Below, piece after piece: positions 9,407-17,134 of a stretch of 64,000 bases of DNA (position 1 is its first letter; each line of letters opens with the position of its first letter). Under the pieces are notes generated by a model. It was not told the DNA's origin, searched no databases, and saw only the letters and a program-made list of their open reading frames with translations. The position numbers and the translations under genes are program-made. Source of the stretch: Heyndrickxia camelliae (lineage in GTDB: Bacteria; Bacillota; Bacilli; Bacillales; Bacillaceae_C); the NCBI RefSeq assembly GCF_002844575.1, contig NZ_PIQO01000004.1, positions 62,001 to 126,000 on the forward strand, given 5' to 3'.

Positions 9407-9434
9407 AGACCTGCCATAAACAGGTCTTTTTATT
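9407..9434 (+). terminator. terminator of the MFS gene
   Basis: Perfect 7-bp stem AGACCTG/CAGGTCT with a 7-base loop followed by TTTTATT. Confidence 0.8.
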
Positions 9435-9503
9435 GTTTAAAATAAGAAATCGCATACATTCGGAGCATAGTTATTTTTCTAGTGAAACATACTAGATTTT
9501 GTA

Positions 9504-9562
9504 TTGACAATAATTTGTAGAGGGAGTATAGTTACCTATGGTAATCATTACTTAGGGTAACT
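9504..9562 (+). promoter_or_regulatory. promoter and 33-bp operator of the marR-MFS unit
   Basis: TTGACA (9504-9509), a 17-base spacer and TATAGT (9527-9532) form a strong sigma-A promoter. A 33-bp imperfect palindrome (9530-9562) with outer arms AGTTACC/GGTAACT and inner arms GTAAT/ATTAC begins in the -10 and covers the start site. This placement is typical of autorepression by MarR-type proteins, so it is probably the operator of the next gene. Confidence 0.7.
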
Positions 9563-9626
9563 ATTAAATTTAAAACCATAAAAATAAGGTTTACCATCAG
9601 CATAAGCCACAAGGTATGGGAGGGAA

Positions 9627-10061
9627 ATGATGCAAGGATTTTTTCAGCGATTTATAAGATTATATCGTCCCCTCATCAGTAAACTGAATGAATTATTAAG
9701 TGAATACGATCTGTCTTATTCTTTATGGCAAATTATTTTTTATGTCAAAAAAAATGGACCGTCCACACTCGTTGATATCTCTAGTTATTACAACGTAGAG
9801 AAGCCTACCATTACGCGGGCTGTTCAACGCTTGGAAGAAAAGATGCTCGTTAAACAAATTCCTGGCAAAGATCGCAGAGAAAAAATCATTCAATTAACAG
9901 AAACAGGGGAAGAAATATACCAAGTTTGCCGCCAAAAAATAACACTCCTTGAGGAAAGCGTAATGAAAGGCATCCCAACGGAGGAACAGCAACTAACATA
10001 CCAAACATTACCGAAAATCAGACAAAATATTATAAACAAGGAAGGGAACAGCATTGAGTAA
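9627..10061 (+). CDS. MarR-family regulator
   Basis: A 144-residue winged-helix regulator. The central region (about 30-95) shows the recognition helix in PTITRAVQRLEEKMLV and the beta-wing with the conserved DRREKIIQLTETG. The ATG follows GGAGGG. The stop overlaps the start of the downstream exporter by 8 bases, so the pair is coupled. The gene pair resembles B. subtilis YwoH/YwoG. It most likely represses its own operon through the 9530-9562 palindrome and responds to a small toxic molecule; the inducer is unknown. Confidence 0.88.
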   Translation: MMQGFFQRFIRLYRPLISKLNELLSEYDLSYSLWQIIFYVKKNGPSTLVDISSYYNVEKPTITRAVQRLEEKMLVKQIPGKDRREKIIQLTETGEEIYQVCRQKITLLEESVMKGIPTEEQQLTYQTLPKIRQNIINKEGNSIE

Positions 10062-11259
10062 ACCGAAGTTATGGACAAAGGATTTTTTAATTGTCTCTTT
10101 ATCTAACTTTTTCTTGTATTTTACCTTTTATTTATTAATTGCAACGATAACTGTCTATGCAACAGACAAATTTCATGCTTCACCAAGTATTGCAGGTTTA
10201 GCTTCTGGTATATTTGTTATCGGAACGTTAATTGCCCGTTTATTTTCAGGAAAATATATAGAACAAGTAGGGCGCAAGAAATTACTTTATATTGGATTAG
10301 TTTTTATATTAGTAACAACGCTATTATATTTTGTAGTAAATAATATGGCATTTCTTTTAATCATTCGCTTTATAAACGGTGCAGCTTTAGGTATTGCATC
10401 AACTGCAACCGGTACAATTGTTTCCAGTATTATACCAAATGAGAGACGTGGGGAGGGTACGGGCTATTATGCTTTAAGTACAACACTTGCGGCTGCATTT
10501 GGTCCATTTTTAGGAATGTTCATTAATGCACATATCGGGTTTAACATGAACTTTGCTGTTTGTTCAATTTTATTGGCATTAAGCTTAGTGGCAGCCTTCT
10601 TCTTAAAGGTACCAAAAGTGGAAATATCAAAAGAACAATTAGAAAAAATGAAAGGCTTCAAACTGAGCAATTTCTTTGAAGGAAAAGCTCTTCCTATTTC
10701 GTTTATGGCTATCTTAGTAGGATTGGGGTATTCTAGCGTTCTTGCATTCTTAACATCCTTTGCACAACAAATTAATCTAGTAGATACTGCAAGCTTTTTC
10801 TTTATAATTTATGCAATTGCCATCTTAGTTTCAAGACCTTTTACAGGTAGATGGTTTGATACGAAAGGTGAAAACATTGTCATGTATCCATCTTTTCTAG
10901 CTTTAGCCATTGGACTATTTGTGTTAAGTCAGGCAAGTCATGGATATTTCATCATTATCTCGGGAATTTTCGTTGGATTAGGATACGGAACATTTATTTC
11001 AAGTGCGCAAGCCATCGCTATTAAAGTATCACCACGTCATCGAATGGGGTTAGCAACCTCAACATATTATATGTTCATGGATGCAGGGATAGGAATTGGA
11101 CCATTTATATTAGGAATGTTAGTCCCTGCAGTTGGATACCGAGGTGTATATGAATACATGGGGATTCTATCTATTGTATGTATATTCTTATATTATTTCT
11201 TGCATGGTAGAAAAACTTCAAAAGAAAAGAGAAATTTTACTGAAGCACCAGCTAAATAA
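10054..11259 (+). CDS. MFS drug-efflux-type transporter (YwoG-like)
   Basis: A 401-residue membrane protein with 12 predicted helices. The loop 2-3 motif appears as RLFSGKYIEQVGRKK. It starts with TTG 10054 inside the end of the marR frame, behind AAGGAAGGGA. Co-transcription with a MarR regulator points to export of a toxic compound. The substrate cannot be predicted. Confidence 0.85.
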   Translation: MSKPKLWTKDFLIVSLSNFFLYFTFYLLIATITVYATDKFHASPSIAGLASGIFVIGTLIARLFSGKYIEQVGRKKLLYIGLVFILVTTLLYFVVNNMAFLLIIRFINGAALGIASTATGTIVSSIIPNERRGEGTGYYALSTTLAAAFGPFLGMFINAHIGFNMNFAVCSILLALSLVAAFFLKVPKVEISKEQLEKMKGFKLSNFFEGKALPISFMAILVGLGYSSVLAFLTSFAQQINLVDTASFFFIIYAIAILVSRPFTGRWFDTKGENIVMYPSFLALAIGLFVLSQASHGYFIIISGIFVGLGYGTFISSAQAIAIKVSPRHRMGLATSTYYMFMDAGIGIGPFILGMLVPAVGYRGVYEYMGILSIVCIFLYYFLHGRKTSKEKRNFTEAPAK

Positions 11260-11277
11260 GGTAAATATTTTAGAAGA

Positions 11278-11309
11278 GGAGCATTCGATGAAACGGATGC
11301 TCCTTTTTT
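11278..11309 (+). terminator. terminator of the marR-MFS operon
   Basis: A 10-bp stem GGAGCATTCG/CGGATGCTCC (one G-U pair) followed by six T residues. It also lies between convergent genes. Confidence 0.85.
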
Positions 11310-11313
11310 ATTA

Positions 11314-11517
11314 TTAACAGCACTCTCTTTTAAGGGTGATTACACGGTAGTTATTTGTTGTTCCCGTGACCATATGTCCGCAATTGGGACATTGAGCATA
11401 TAAACCTTTGAATGCGCTTACATTAAAACCATCCAAATTTCCAAATGTAAAAGGTGATTGAAACCACGTATTGCAATTTTTATTTGTACAACATATCTCT
11501 AAAATTTTTTCCTTCAT
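11314..11517 (-). CDS. small zinc-ribbon-like protein
   Basis: A 67-residue protein with cysteine pairs in CCTNKNC (residues 9-15) and CPNC (residues 43-46), arranged like a four-cysteine zinc ribbon, plus a terminal CC. It begins with ATG behind AAAAGGGGAAATG. No transmembrane segment. I do not recognise a named family. Such small ribbons often bind nucleic acid or protein partners, but nothing here shows which. Confidence 0.6.
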   Translation of the reverse strand: MKEKILEICCTNKNCNTWFQSPFTFGNLDGFNVSAFKGLYAQCPNCGHMVTGTTNNYRVITLKRECC

Positions 11518-11573
11518 TTTTCATTTCCCCTTTTTCATTATATATATTCAGTTTTGAATGAAAAAGTAATGAG

Positions 11574-11603
11574 GGAACAAAAAAAGCCTTCTCTAATGAG
11601 AAG
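11574..11603 (-). terminator. terminator of the HAD phosphatase gene
   Basis: On the minus strand a 6-bp stem GAGAAG/CTTCTC with the loop ATTA is followed by GGC and seven T residues. It lies just downstream of the 11616-12401 gene. Confidence 0.7.
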
Positions 11604-11615
11604 ACTCACACAACT

Positions 11616-12401
11616 TTAATTCAATAGCCCTAGGCTCTTTAAACCGTTATAAATACCCGAATCAGTTACTTCTGTAGTCTTGTGTTTGGCATAGGAAAAC
11701 AAATCGGGATGCCCATTTCCCATCGCGAAACCTTCCCCCACAAATTGAAGCATTTCTTTATCATTCATTCCATCACCAAAAGCAATTGCATTTTCTGGAT
11801 GGATATCAAGTAGTTCAAGTATTTTTTTAACTGCAAAACCTTTATTCACTTTATCCCGTATAACATCATAACAATGTCGCATACCATCTACATTGACCTG
11901 AGAAAGGTGGATTCCTTGGTGATTATACAGTTCTGTTTCATTCTCACCAACATTAACAAGTGTTACTCCAAGAATGTCCTTAACAATATCGGGCGTAAAA
12001 GAGATATTTTTATGTAAGTGAAATTTTTCTATCATTTCTTTTGTATATTTTGATTCCATATTCGTAAAAGCATTATTTTTATCGGTATAAAAAACAATTT
12101 CATGTTGATGCTTTTTCGCAATTTGAAGATACTTTTCTATTACCACAGAGTCCATTGGCTCTCTTACAACATCTTTTTCCCGATAAGTTGCATAGGCACC
12201 ATTGTAGCCGATAAAAGAGTGGATATCTAGCTGTTCGGCAATATCAGAAATTTCATGTAGAGGTCTTCCTGTAGCAAGGAAAACTTCTATCCCTTGTTTT
12301 TTCACTTCTTTAATAGCAACTTTCGTAGAATCCTCAATAGTATCGTCTGGACGGATGATCGTTCCGTCGATGTCTAAAAATAAAATTTTGTAGTTACTCA
12401 T
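11616..12401 (-). CDS. Cof-type HAD-IIB phosphatase
   Basis: A 261-residue haloacid-dehalogenase hydrolase. Motif I is DIDGT (residues 10-14, with the nucleophilic Asp first), motif II is ATGRP, and motif IV is FGDGMND near residue 213. The insertion between motifs II and III is the C2B cap of the Cof type. It probably dephosphorylates sugar phosphates or a similar small phosphate such as FMN. An upstream ATG at 12446 exists, but the start at 12401 has the ribosome binding site GGAGAAGG and leaves the usual short lead before motif I. Monocistronic. Confidence 0.88.
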   Translation of the reverse strand: MSNYKILFLDIDGTIIRPDDTIEDSTKVAIKEVKKQGIEVFLATGRPLHEISDIAEQLDIHSFIGYNGAYATYREKDVVREPMDSVVIEKYLQIAKKHQHEIVFYTDKNNAFTNMESKYTKEMIEKFHLHKNISFTPDIVKDILGVTLVNVGENETELYNHQGIHLSQVNVDGMRHCYDVIRDKVNKGFAVKKILELLDIHPENAIAFGDGMNDKEMLQFVGEGFAMGNGHPDLFSYAKHKTTEVTDSGIYNGLKSLGLLN

Positions 12402-12690
12402 GATCCTTCTCCAATATCTCTTTTTTATAAAGCTATTTTCGTACAAATTGTTGTTTTTACTAAGTGGTTATAAATCCTAAATTAGACTTGGTGTCGGAGG
12501 CAACATTTACTAAAAAGGCCACTATAAGAAGAGGTTAACAGGGTTTCCATTACCAAAAACAACAAATTTTAAGAAAAGAGCTTTTAATAAATGCATTTTA
12601 ACATAAAAGATAAGCTAGTGTGGAATATTCGTTTTTCGCTTCCCTTTATTTGAAAATTAGGGACTCATCGTCAGCGATAATGTTAAGCAT
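12402..12690. other. intergenic region between divergent genes
   Basis: This AT-rich stretch should contain the leftward HAD promoter. No gene, long repeat or clear structured RNA was found. The word AAATGCATTT occurs twice (about 12591 and 12697). Confidence 0.4.
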
Positions 12691-12718
12691 TTAACAAATG
12701 CATTTTTTGCGGTATAAT
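12691..12718 (+). promoter_or_regulatory. promoter of the yeeI gene
   Basis: TTAACA at 12691-12696, a 16-base spacer and a perfect TATAAT at 12713-12718, about 80 bases before the gene. Confidence 0.55.
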
Positions 12719-12805
12719 ATAGGATGCAAGAATACGACATTATAGCTTAATATACTTATTATTATTTACAAGGCTAGATTCAAATCAGAAAGAGAGTGTT
12801 CAAGA

Positions 12806-13525
12806 ATGGGTCGTAAATGGAATAATATTAAAGACAAAAAAGCATCTAAAGATGCCAATACAAGTAGAATTTATGCAAAGTTCGGTCGTGAAATTTATGT
12901 AGTGGCAAAACAAGGGGAACCAGATCCTGAAGCAAACCAAGCATTGAAATTCGTACTTGAACGTGCTAAAACATATAACGTTCCAAAACATATTATTGAT
13001 CGTGCTATTGAAAAGGCAAAGGGAGGTTCAGATGAAAGTTATGATGAACTTCGCTACGAAGGATTTGGTCCGAACGGATCGATGGTAATCGTTGATGCCT
13101 TGACAAACAACGTAAACCGTACAGCTGCAGACGTCCGCGCTGCATTTGGCAAAAATGGCGGTAACATGGGCGTGAGCGGTTCTGTTGCTTATATGTTTGA
13201 TTCAACTGCAGTTATTGGTGTTGAAGGAAAATCAGAGGAAGAAGCACTTGAACTTTTAATGGAAGCGGACGTAGATGTACGTGATATCGTAGAAGAAGAC
13301 GATTCTGTAATTGTTTATGCCGATCCAGATCAATTTAATGCAGTACAGGAAGCATTCAAACAAGCTGGGATAACAGAATTTTCCGTTGCTGAAATTACCA
13401 TGATGGCACAAAATGAAGTAACCCTGGATGATGAGGCAAAAGCTAAATTCGAAAAATTAATTGATGCATTGGAAGATTTAGACGATGTACAGCAAGTGTA
13501 TCATAATGTAGATTTAGGCGAGTAA
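12806..13525 (+). CDS. yeeI: YebC/PmpR-family protein
   Basis: A 239-residue DUF28 protein of the usual length, very close to the B. subtilis YeeI type as I remember it. It begins [20 protein letters not shown], has the YEGFGPNG strand near residue 82 and a [12 protein letters not shown] motif. Members of this family act as transcriptional regulators or, in more recent work, as helpers of translation at difficult peptide sequences; the role of YeeI-type members is less clear. The ATG lies behind AGAGAGTG. Single gene with its own promoter and terminator. Confidence 0.93.
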   Translation: MGRKWNNIKDKKASKDANTSRIYAKFGREIYVVAKQGEPDPEANQALKFVLERAKTYNVPKHIIDRAIEKAKGGSDESYDELRYEGFGPNGSMVIVDALTNNVNRTAADVRAAFGKNGGNMGVSGSVAYMFDSTAVIGVEGKSEEEALELLMEADVDVRDIVEEDDSVIVYADPDQFNAVQEAFKQAGITEFSVAEITMMAQNEVTLDDEAKAKFEKLIDALEDLDDVQQVYHNVDLGE

Positions 13526-13579
13526 TAGGTAAAGAAGATTTGTCCAGGCTTTACTTGATCAATGAATGAAGTTAAATAG

Positions 13580-13627
13580 AAACCCACTTTTTGTATAGAT
13601 TTTATACAAAGGTGGGGTTTTTTATTT
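13580..13627 (+). terminator. yeeI terminator, possibly bidirectional
   Basis: A long stem pairs AAACCCACTTTTTGTATA with TATACAAAGGTGGGGTTT (one internal mismatch region) and is followed by a T-run. On the minus strand the flanking A-tract also gives a T-run, so it can end the leftward transcript carrying the 29-residue peptide. Confidence 0.8.
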
Positions 13628-13693
13628 GAAAGAACATTAATATAAAATTAGAGAAAGCATGAATCATGTAGGGATGGTAAGATGCAGGTGTGT

Positions 13694-13783
13694 TTATCTA
13701 TTCGATTCTTTATTATGTATATAAAACACAACGCTTATAAAAGTAATAAATGCGACAGTAATAATTAGTGGCAGAATTATCAT
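13694..13783 (-). CDS. 29-residue hydrophobic membrane peptide
   Basis: A short frame, ATG at 13781-13783 to TAA at 13694-13696, encodes a single hydrophobic helix (residues 2-22) with a charged tail ending KESNR. The ribosome binding site AAGGTGTGA stands six bases before the ATG. It lies downstream of the Fur-box promoter and of the hairpin at 13810-13846 on the same strand, so it may be expressed by read-through when iron is scarce. I do not recognise it. Reasons to believe it are the start signal, a single clean membrane helix and the regulatory context. Confidence 0.5.
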   Translation of the reverse strand: MIILPLIITVAFITFISVVFYIHNKESNR

Positions 13784-13807
13784 TTGATCACACCTTCATG
13801 GTAAATA

Positions 13808-13866
13808 AAGAGACTCTTTCAAGAAAGGGGAAAGTGAAAGAGTCTCAAGGGTAAATTGTGTCCTTG
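13808..13866 (-). ncRNA. candidate Fur-controlled small RNA with C-rich loop
   Basis: The leftward promoter at 13873-13901 would start transcription near 13866. Within 20 bases the transcript reaches a perfect 12-bp stem (13835-13846 with 13810-13821) with the loop CTTTCCCCTTTCT, followed by TTTATTT, which works as a terminator. The product would be about 60 nt. The loop is complementary to GGGGAAAG-type ribosome binding sites. B. subtilis FsrA is a known Fur-regulated small RNA that acts through C-rich segments, so this may be a functional analogue; homology to FsrA is not shown. It could also be only an attenuator in front of the 29-residue peptide gene. Confidence 0.5.
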
Positions 13867-13867
13867 G

Positions 13868-13901
13868 TGATAATGATAATCGTTATCAATTATAATGTCA
13901 A
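13868..13901. promoter_or_regulatory. Fur box between divergent promoters
   Basis: The 19 bases at 13869-13887 match the Fur consensus GATAATGATAATCATTATC at 18 positions. Leftward: TTGACA (13896-13901), 17 bases, TATCAT (13873-13878). Rightward: TGATAA (13868-13873), 17 bases, TATAAT (13891-13896). The two promoters interlock and the Fur box covers both, so one bound repressor would silence both directions. Expression is expected under iron limitation. Confidence 0.75.
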
Positions 13902-13902
13902 G

Positions 13903-14196
13903 AGAATATCAATAACATAATAGAAAAATTTTATTGAAAACCATCCTAAATAAAATTTCTTTTATAGAAATGTTTTTGATAACATAGGACTCTTTATCTT
14001 TTTTTTCGTTGATAAATTTGAACTAGAAAAGGTATAGAAAGAGAAAACAGAATGAAAAATGGATAATTAATCCTATTAATTTATACTCATGAAATAATCT
14101 CTCATTTTGTTTACAATAATATCTGAATAGAAGATTGCCCCCTAACTTTTTAACCTATTCTTTATATCCAGTCTTTTTGGCTGGATCTTTTTTTTA
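13903..14196 (+). ncRNA. possible rightward Fur-controlled RNA
   Basis: The rightward promoter has no gene ahead of it before the convergent oxidase gene. The first possible stop is a weak hairpin (ATTTCT/AGAAAT near 13955-13975) followed by GTTTTT. The second is a stronger one (ATCCAG/CTGGAT, 14166-14171 with 14181-14186) followed by nine T residues. Just before the latter is a C-rich stretch GCCCCCTAAC (about 14137). A small RNA of about 75 or 290 nt is possible; no reading frame longer than a few codons has a start signal. Confidence 0.3.
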
Positions 14197-14234
14197 TGTA
14201 TGCCTATTAAAATGAAATCAGATGATAGATTATT

Positions 14235-14270
14235 AAATAAAAAGCAGATCAAGTGATCCGCTTTTTATTT
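14235..14270 (-). terminator. terminator of the oxidase gene
   Basis: A 16-bp stem with one mismatch and the 4-base loop AAGT. It overlaps the stop codon of the leftward gene and is flanked by A-tracts and T-tracts, so it can work in both directions. Confidence 0.75.
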
Positions 14271-15380
14271 AATAGCACCAGATACATCATAAAAATCCAA
14301 GTTAATATCTAGTTCTTCTCCTAAAGCTAATTTTGATAGTTCTGAACCGATAAACGGACCCATTGTTAAGCCTGAAGCGCCAAGTCCATTTGCAACTAGT
14401 ATTCCTTTAAAACCAGGAAGTTCACCAATTACAGGTAGGAATCCAGGGGTAAATGGGCGAAAACCTACCCTTGTTTCGATATAGGTACTGTTCATTAACC
14501 CTGGTGCAATCTCCAAAGCCTTATTGAAGATCTCTTGCATTCCGCCAGCAGTAATTCTGGTATCGAATCCTACATCATTTTCATGTGTTGCACCTATGAC
14601 GATACGACCATCATCAAAAGCTAATAAATATTGGTCACTTGGAGGCATTACTACTGGCCATATCCGTGTATCTGTTTGAGGTAATGCCAAATGAATAATT
14701 TGCGCTTTTTGAAAATGGGACTGAAAGTTCACGCCAAGCGGCTCTAAAAGTTGATTTGCCCAGGCTCCAGCGGTTACGATGACGGAATCGGCAAAAAATG
14801 AATTTCCATTAGCAACGATACCGGTTACTTTATTATCTTCCCATACCAGATTAGCGTCACTATGTATTATTTTCGCCCCATGTTTTTCCGCCCCGTTAAG
14901 TAGTGCATCTCGTAGTGCACGACCATCCACACGGGCAGCTCCGCTTACATACACGGACCCATACCCTTCAGCTAGAGGAGGAAACAATTCTCTTGTTTCC
15001 TTGGGGGATAGAATGTTCACTTCCCCAATTTCAGGTGCATCTTCTCTCCGTTGGATTGCGCGCTTTTCCATTGCCTTTAGCTTTTCTTCGTCTTGATGGA
15101 TACTTATGGCACCCACACGGGCATACCCAGTATGTATTTCTCCGTCTTTTTCCAATTCTTTAATTAGAGTTGGATAATACTTAGCTCCTCCTTTCGCTAA
15201 TTGATACCAAGCTTTATTTCTTCTTTGCGATAGCCATGGACAAACAATCCCCGCTGCGGCATCTGTTGCCTGCCCAATATCCTTCCGATCTACCACCATA
15301 ACTTCGGCATTCGCTTTTGCAAGATGATAGGCGGTGGAAGCTCCTAAAATACCAGCTCCAACTACAATAAATTTTTTCAT
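14265..15380 (-). CDS. yurR: FAD-dependent amino-acid oxidase (YurR-like)
   Basis: A 371-residue oxidoreductase of the DadA/glycine-oxidase (DAO) family. The N-terminal FAD-binding motif VGAGILGAS is at residues 6-14, the VTAGAWANQLL segment near residue 200 and the second FAD contact ANGLGASGLTMGP near residue 334 are typical. It closely matches the B. subtilis YurR type from memory, including GQATDAAAGIVCPWLSQRRN. It probably oxidises an amine or D-amino acid in the cytoplasm; the true substrate is not known. Monocistronic and convergent with the Fur-locus RNA. Confidence 0.88.
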   Translation of the reverse strand: MKKFIVVGAGILGASTAYHLAKANAEVMVVDRKDIGQATDAAAGIVCPWLSQRRNKAWYQLAKGGAKYYPTLIKELEKDGEIHTGYARVGAISIHQDEEKLKAMEKRAIQRREDAPEIGEVNILSPKETRELFPPLAEGYGSVYVSGAARVDGRALRDALLNGAEKHGAKIIHSDANLVWEDNKVTGIVANGNSFFADSVIVTAGAWANQLLEPLGVNFQSHFQKAQIIHLALPQTDTRIWPVVMPPSDQYLLAFDDGRIVIGATHENDVGFDTRITAGGMQEIFNKALEIAPGLMNSTYIETRVGFRPFTPGFLPVIGELPGFKGILVANGLGASGLTMGPFIGSELSKLALGEELDINLDFYDVSGAIK

Positions 15381-15498
15381 TTAAAACATCCTTTATTTAC
15401 TTTGTCCAAATTAATCATAACCATGATATGCAAATGAATTCAAGGGAATCATTCACATAAGTATTTCTGTAGAAATAAGTAATTTACAAAAGTCTTTA

Positions 15499-15518
15499 TA
15501 GGTGTCTTTACAACTGTA
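15499..15518 (+). promoter_or_regulatory. possible NiaR operator
   Basis: TAGGTGTCTTTACAACTGTA upstream of niaP resembles, from memory, the NiaR (nicotinate repressor) sites of Bacillus niacin genes; TTTACA recurs three times nearby (about 15483, 15507, 15521). Inference only. Confidence 0.3.
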
Positions 15519-15607
15519 TATTTACATGTTATATTTCATGTTGGAAAAGGTAATGATACGAATCTACTATTCTCAAAAAATTTACTTAATCAAAGGAGTA
15601 CAACTTT

Positions 15608-16813
15608 ATGGAAAAAAGTTTAGGAGTGTCGCAAAAAAAGTTGCTTCTCATATCCGGGACAGGGTGGATGTTTGATGCATTAGACGTAGGAATTTTATCC
15701 TTTGTCATTGCTGCTCTGGCAAAAGATTGGAATCTAAATCCTTCAGAAATGGGTTGGATAGGCAGTATAAATTCGATAGGAATGGCTGTCGGTGCGCTTC
15801 TTTTTGGAATTCTAGCTGATAAATTCGGGCGAAAAGCAATCTTTATGATTACATTATTGTTCTTTTCTATCGGCAGCGGACTTTCGGCACTGGCGCCAAC
15901 TTTAGGTATATTTTTGATTTTGCGATTTCTGATAGGTATGGGATTAGGTGGTGAATTGCCAGTAGCTTCTACTCTTGTCTCAGAAAGTGTGCCAACTAAA
16001 GATCGAGGCAGGGTAGTTGTATTACTAGAAAGCTTCTGGGCTGGCGGATGGTTAATTGCCGCACTAATTTCCTATTTTATTATCCCGCATTTTGGTTGGA
16101 AAATCGCCTTATTGATCTGTACGATTCCAGCATTTTACGCCATATATTTACGTTTAAGTTTGCCGGATTCGCCAAGATTCCAATTGACCAATCAAGCAAA
16201 ACATCAATCCGTAATAACAAAAATGAAGCAAGTATGGTCTAAAAAATATGCAAAAAGAACTTTAATGTTGTGGGTTGTCTGGTTTACCGTTGTCTTTTCA
16301 TACTATGGAATGTTTTTATGGTTACCAAGTGTGATGGTATTAAAAGGATTCAGCCTAATAAAAAGTTTTGAATATGTACTTATTATGACACTTGCTCAGC
16401 TGCCAGGATACTTTACAGCAGCATGGCTGATTGAAAAGGTTGGAAGAAAGTTTGTGCTTGTCACTTTTTTACTTGGAACAGCAGTTTTTGCTTATCTTTT
16501 TGGAAATGGAGACAGCTTAACCATGCTGATGGTTTCTGGAATGTTCTTATCGTTCTTTAATTTAGGAGCATGGGGGGCACTTTATGCGTACTCACCAGAA
16601 CAATATCCAACGATTTTCCGCGGAACAGGTACAGGCATGGCAGCTGCCTTTGGTCGAGTGGGTGGCATATTCGGTCCATTACTAGTAGGAAATCTCGTTG
16701 CAGAGAAGGTTTCTACAGACTTTATTTTTACTATATTCTGTATTTCAATCATCATTGGTGTATTGTTTGTCATGTTTTTGGGAAAGGAAACAAAGCAATT
16801 AGAGTTAGAATAG
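15608..16813 (+). CDS. niaP: niacin transporter, MFS
   Basis: A 401-residue MFS transporter with 12 predicted helices. The stretches FDALDVGILSF, IGMGLGGELPVASTLVSE, LLESFWAGGWL and SFFNLGAWGALYAY are nearly the same as in B. subtilis NiaP/NaiP as I remember it, which imports nicotinate (and may accept aromatic acids). The loop 2-3 motif is GILADKFGRK. The ATG follows AAAGGAG. Single gene with its own terminator; upstream elements suggest NiaR control. Confidence 0.85.
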   Translation: MEKSLGVSQKKLLLISGTGWMFDALDVGILSFVIAALAKDWNLNPSEMGWIGSINSIGMAVGALLFGILADKFGRKAIFMITLLFFSIGSGLSALAPTLGIFLILRFLIGMGLGGELPVASTLVSESVPTKDRGRVVVLLESFWAGGWLIAALISYFIIPHFGWKIALLICTIPAFYAIYLRLSLPDSPRFQLTNQAKHQSVITKMKQVWSKKYAKRTLMLWVVWFTVVFSYYGMFLWLPSVMVLKGFSLIKSFEYVLIMTLAQLPGYFTAAWLIEKVGRKFVLVTFLLGTAVFAYLFGNGDSLTMLMVSGMFLSFFNLGAWGALYAYSPEQYPTIFRGTGTGMAAAFGRVGGIFGPLLVGNLVAEKVSTDFIFTIFCISIIIGVLFVMFLGKETKQLELE

Positions 16814-16817
16814 ATAT

Positions 16818-16847
16818 AAGCTATCTTTTTTGGGATAGCTTTTTTAT
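16818..16847 (+). terminator. niaP terminator
   Basis: Perfect 8-bp stem AAGCTATC/GATAGCTT, 8-base loop, then a T-run, right after the stop codon. Confidence 0.8.
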
Positions 16848-17134
16848 ATTTTGTATGATGTTTCAAAAAAATGTTGCGTTTATATTAATTGCCTCATACA
16901 ATCAATTTTAATGGGGTGTTCAAATTTTTCTGAATCGTAAAAAAAGGCGCAAGCCCAATAATCAAAGCTTATTCCGCACTTTAAATTTATACCTCATCCA
17001 GTAGAGAAACAAGAATCGGAAACAGTCTTTTTAATTAGGGAGGAAGCATCAGAAATAAGAACTTAAAATGGAAAAAGAGAAAGGTATTCTTCTATCCTTG
17101 TTTGCAAATAAATTTTTCAGTAGGGGGAAATAGG

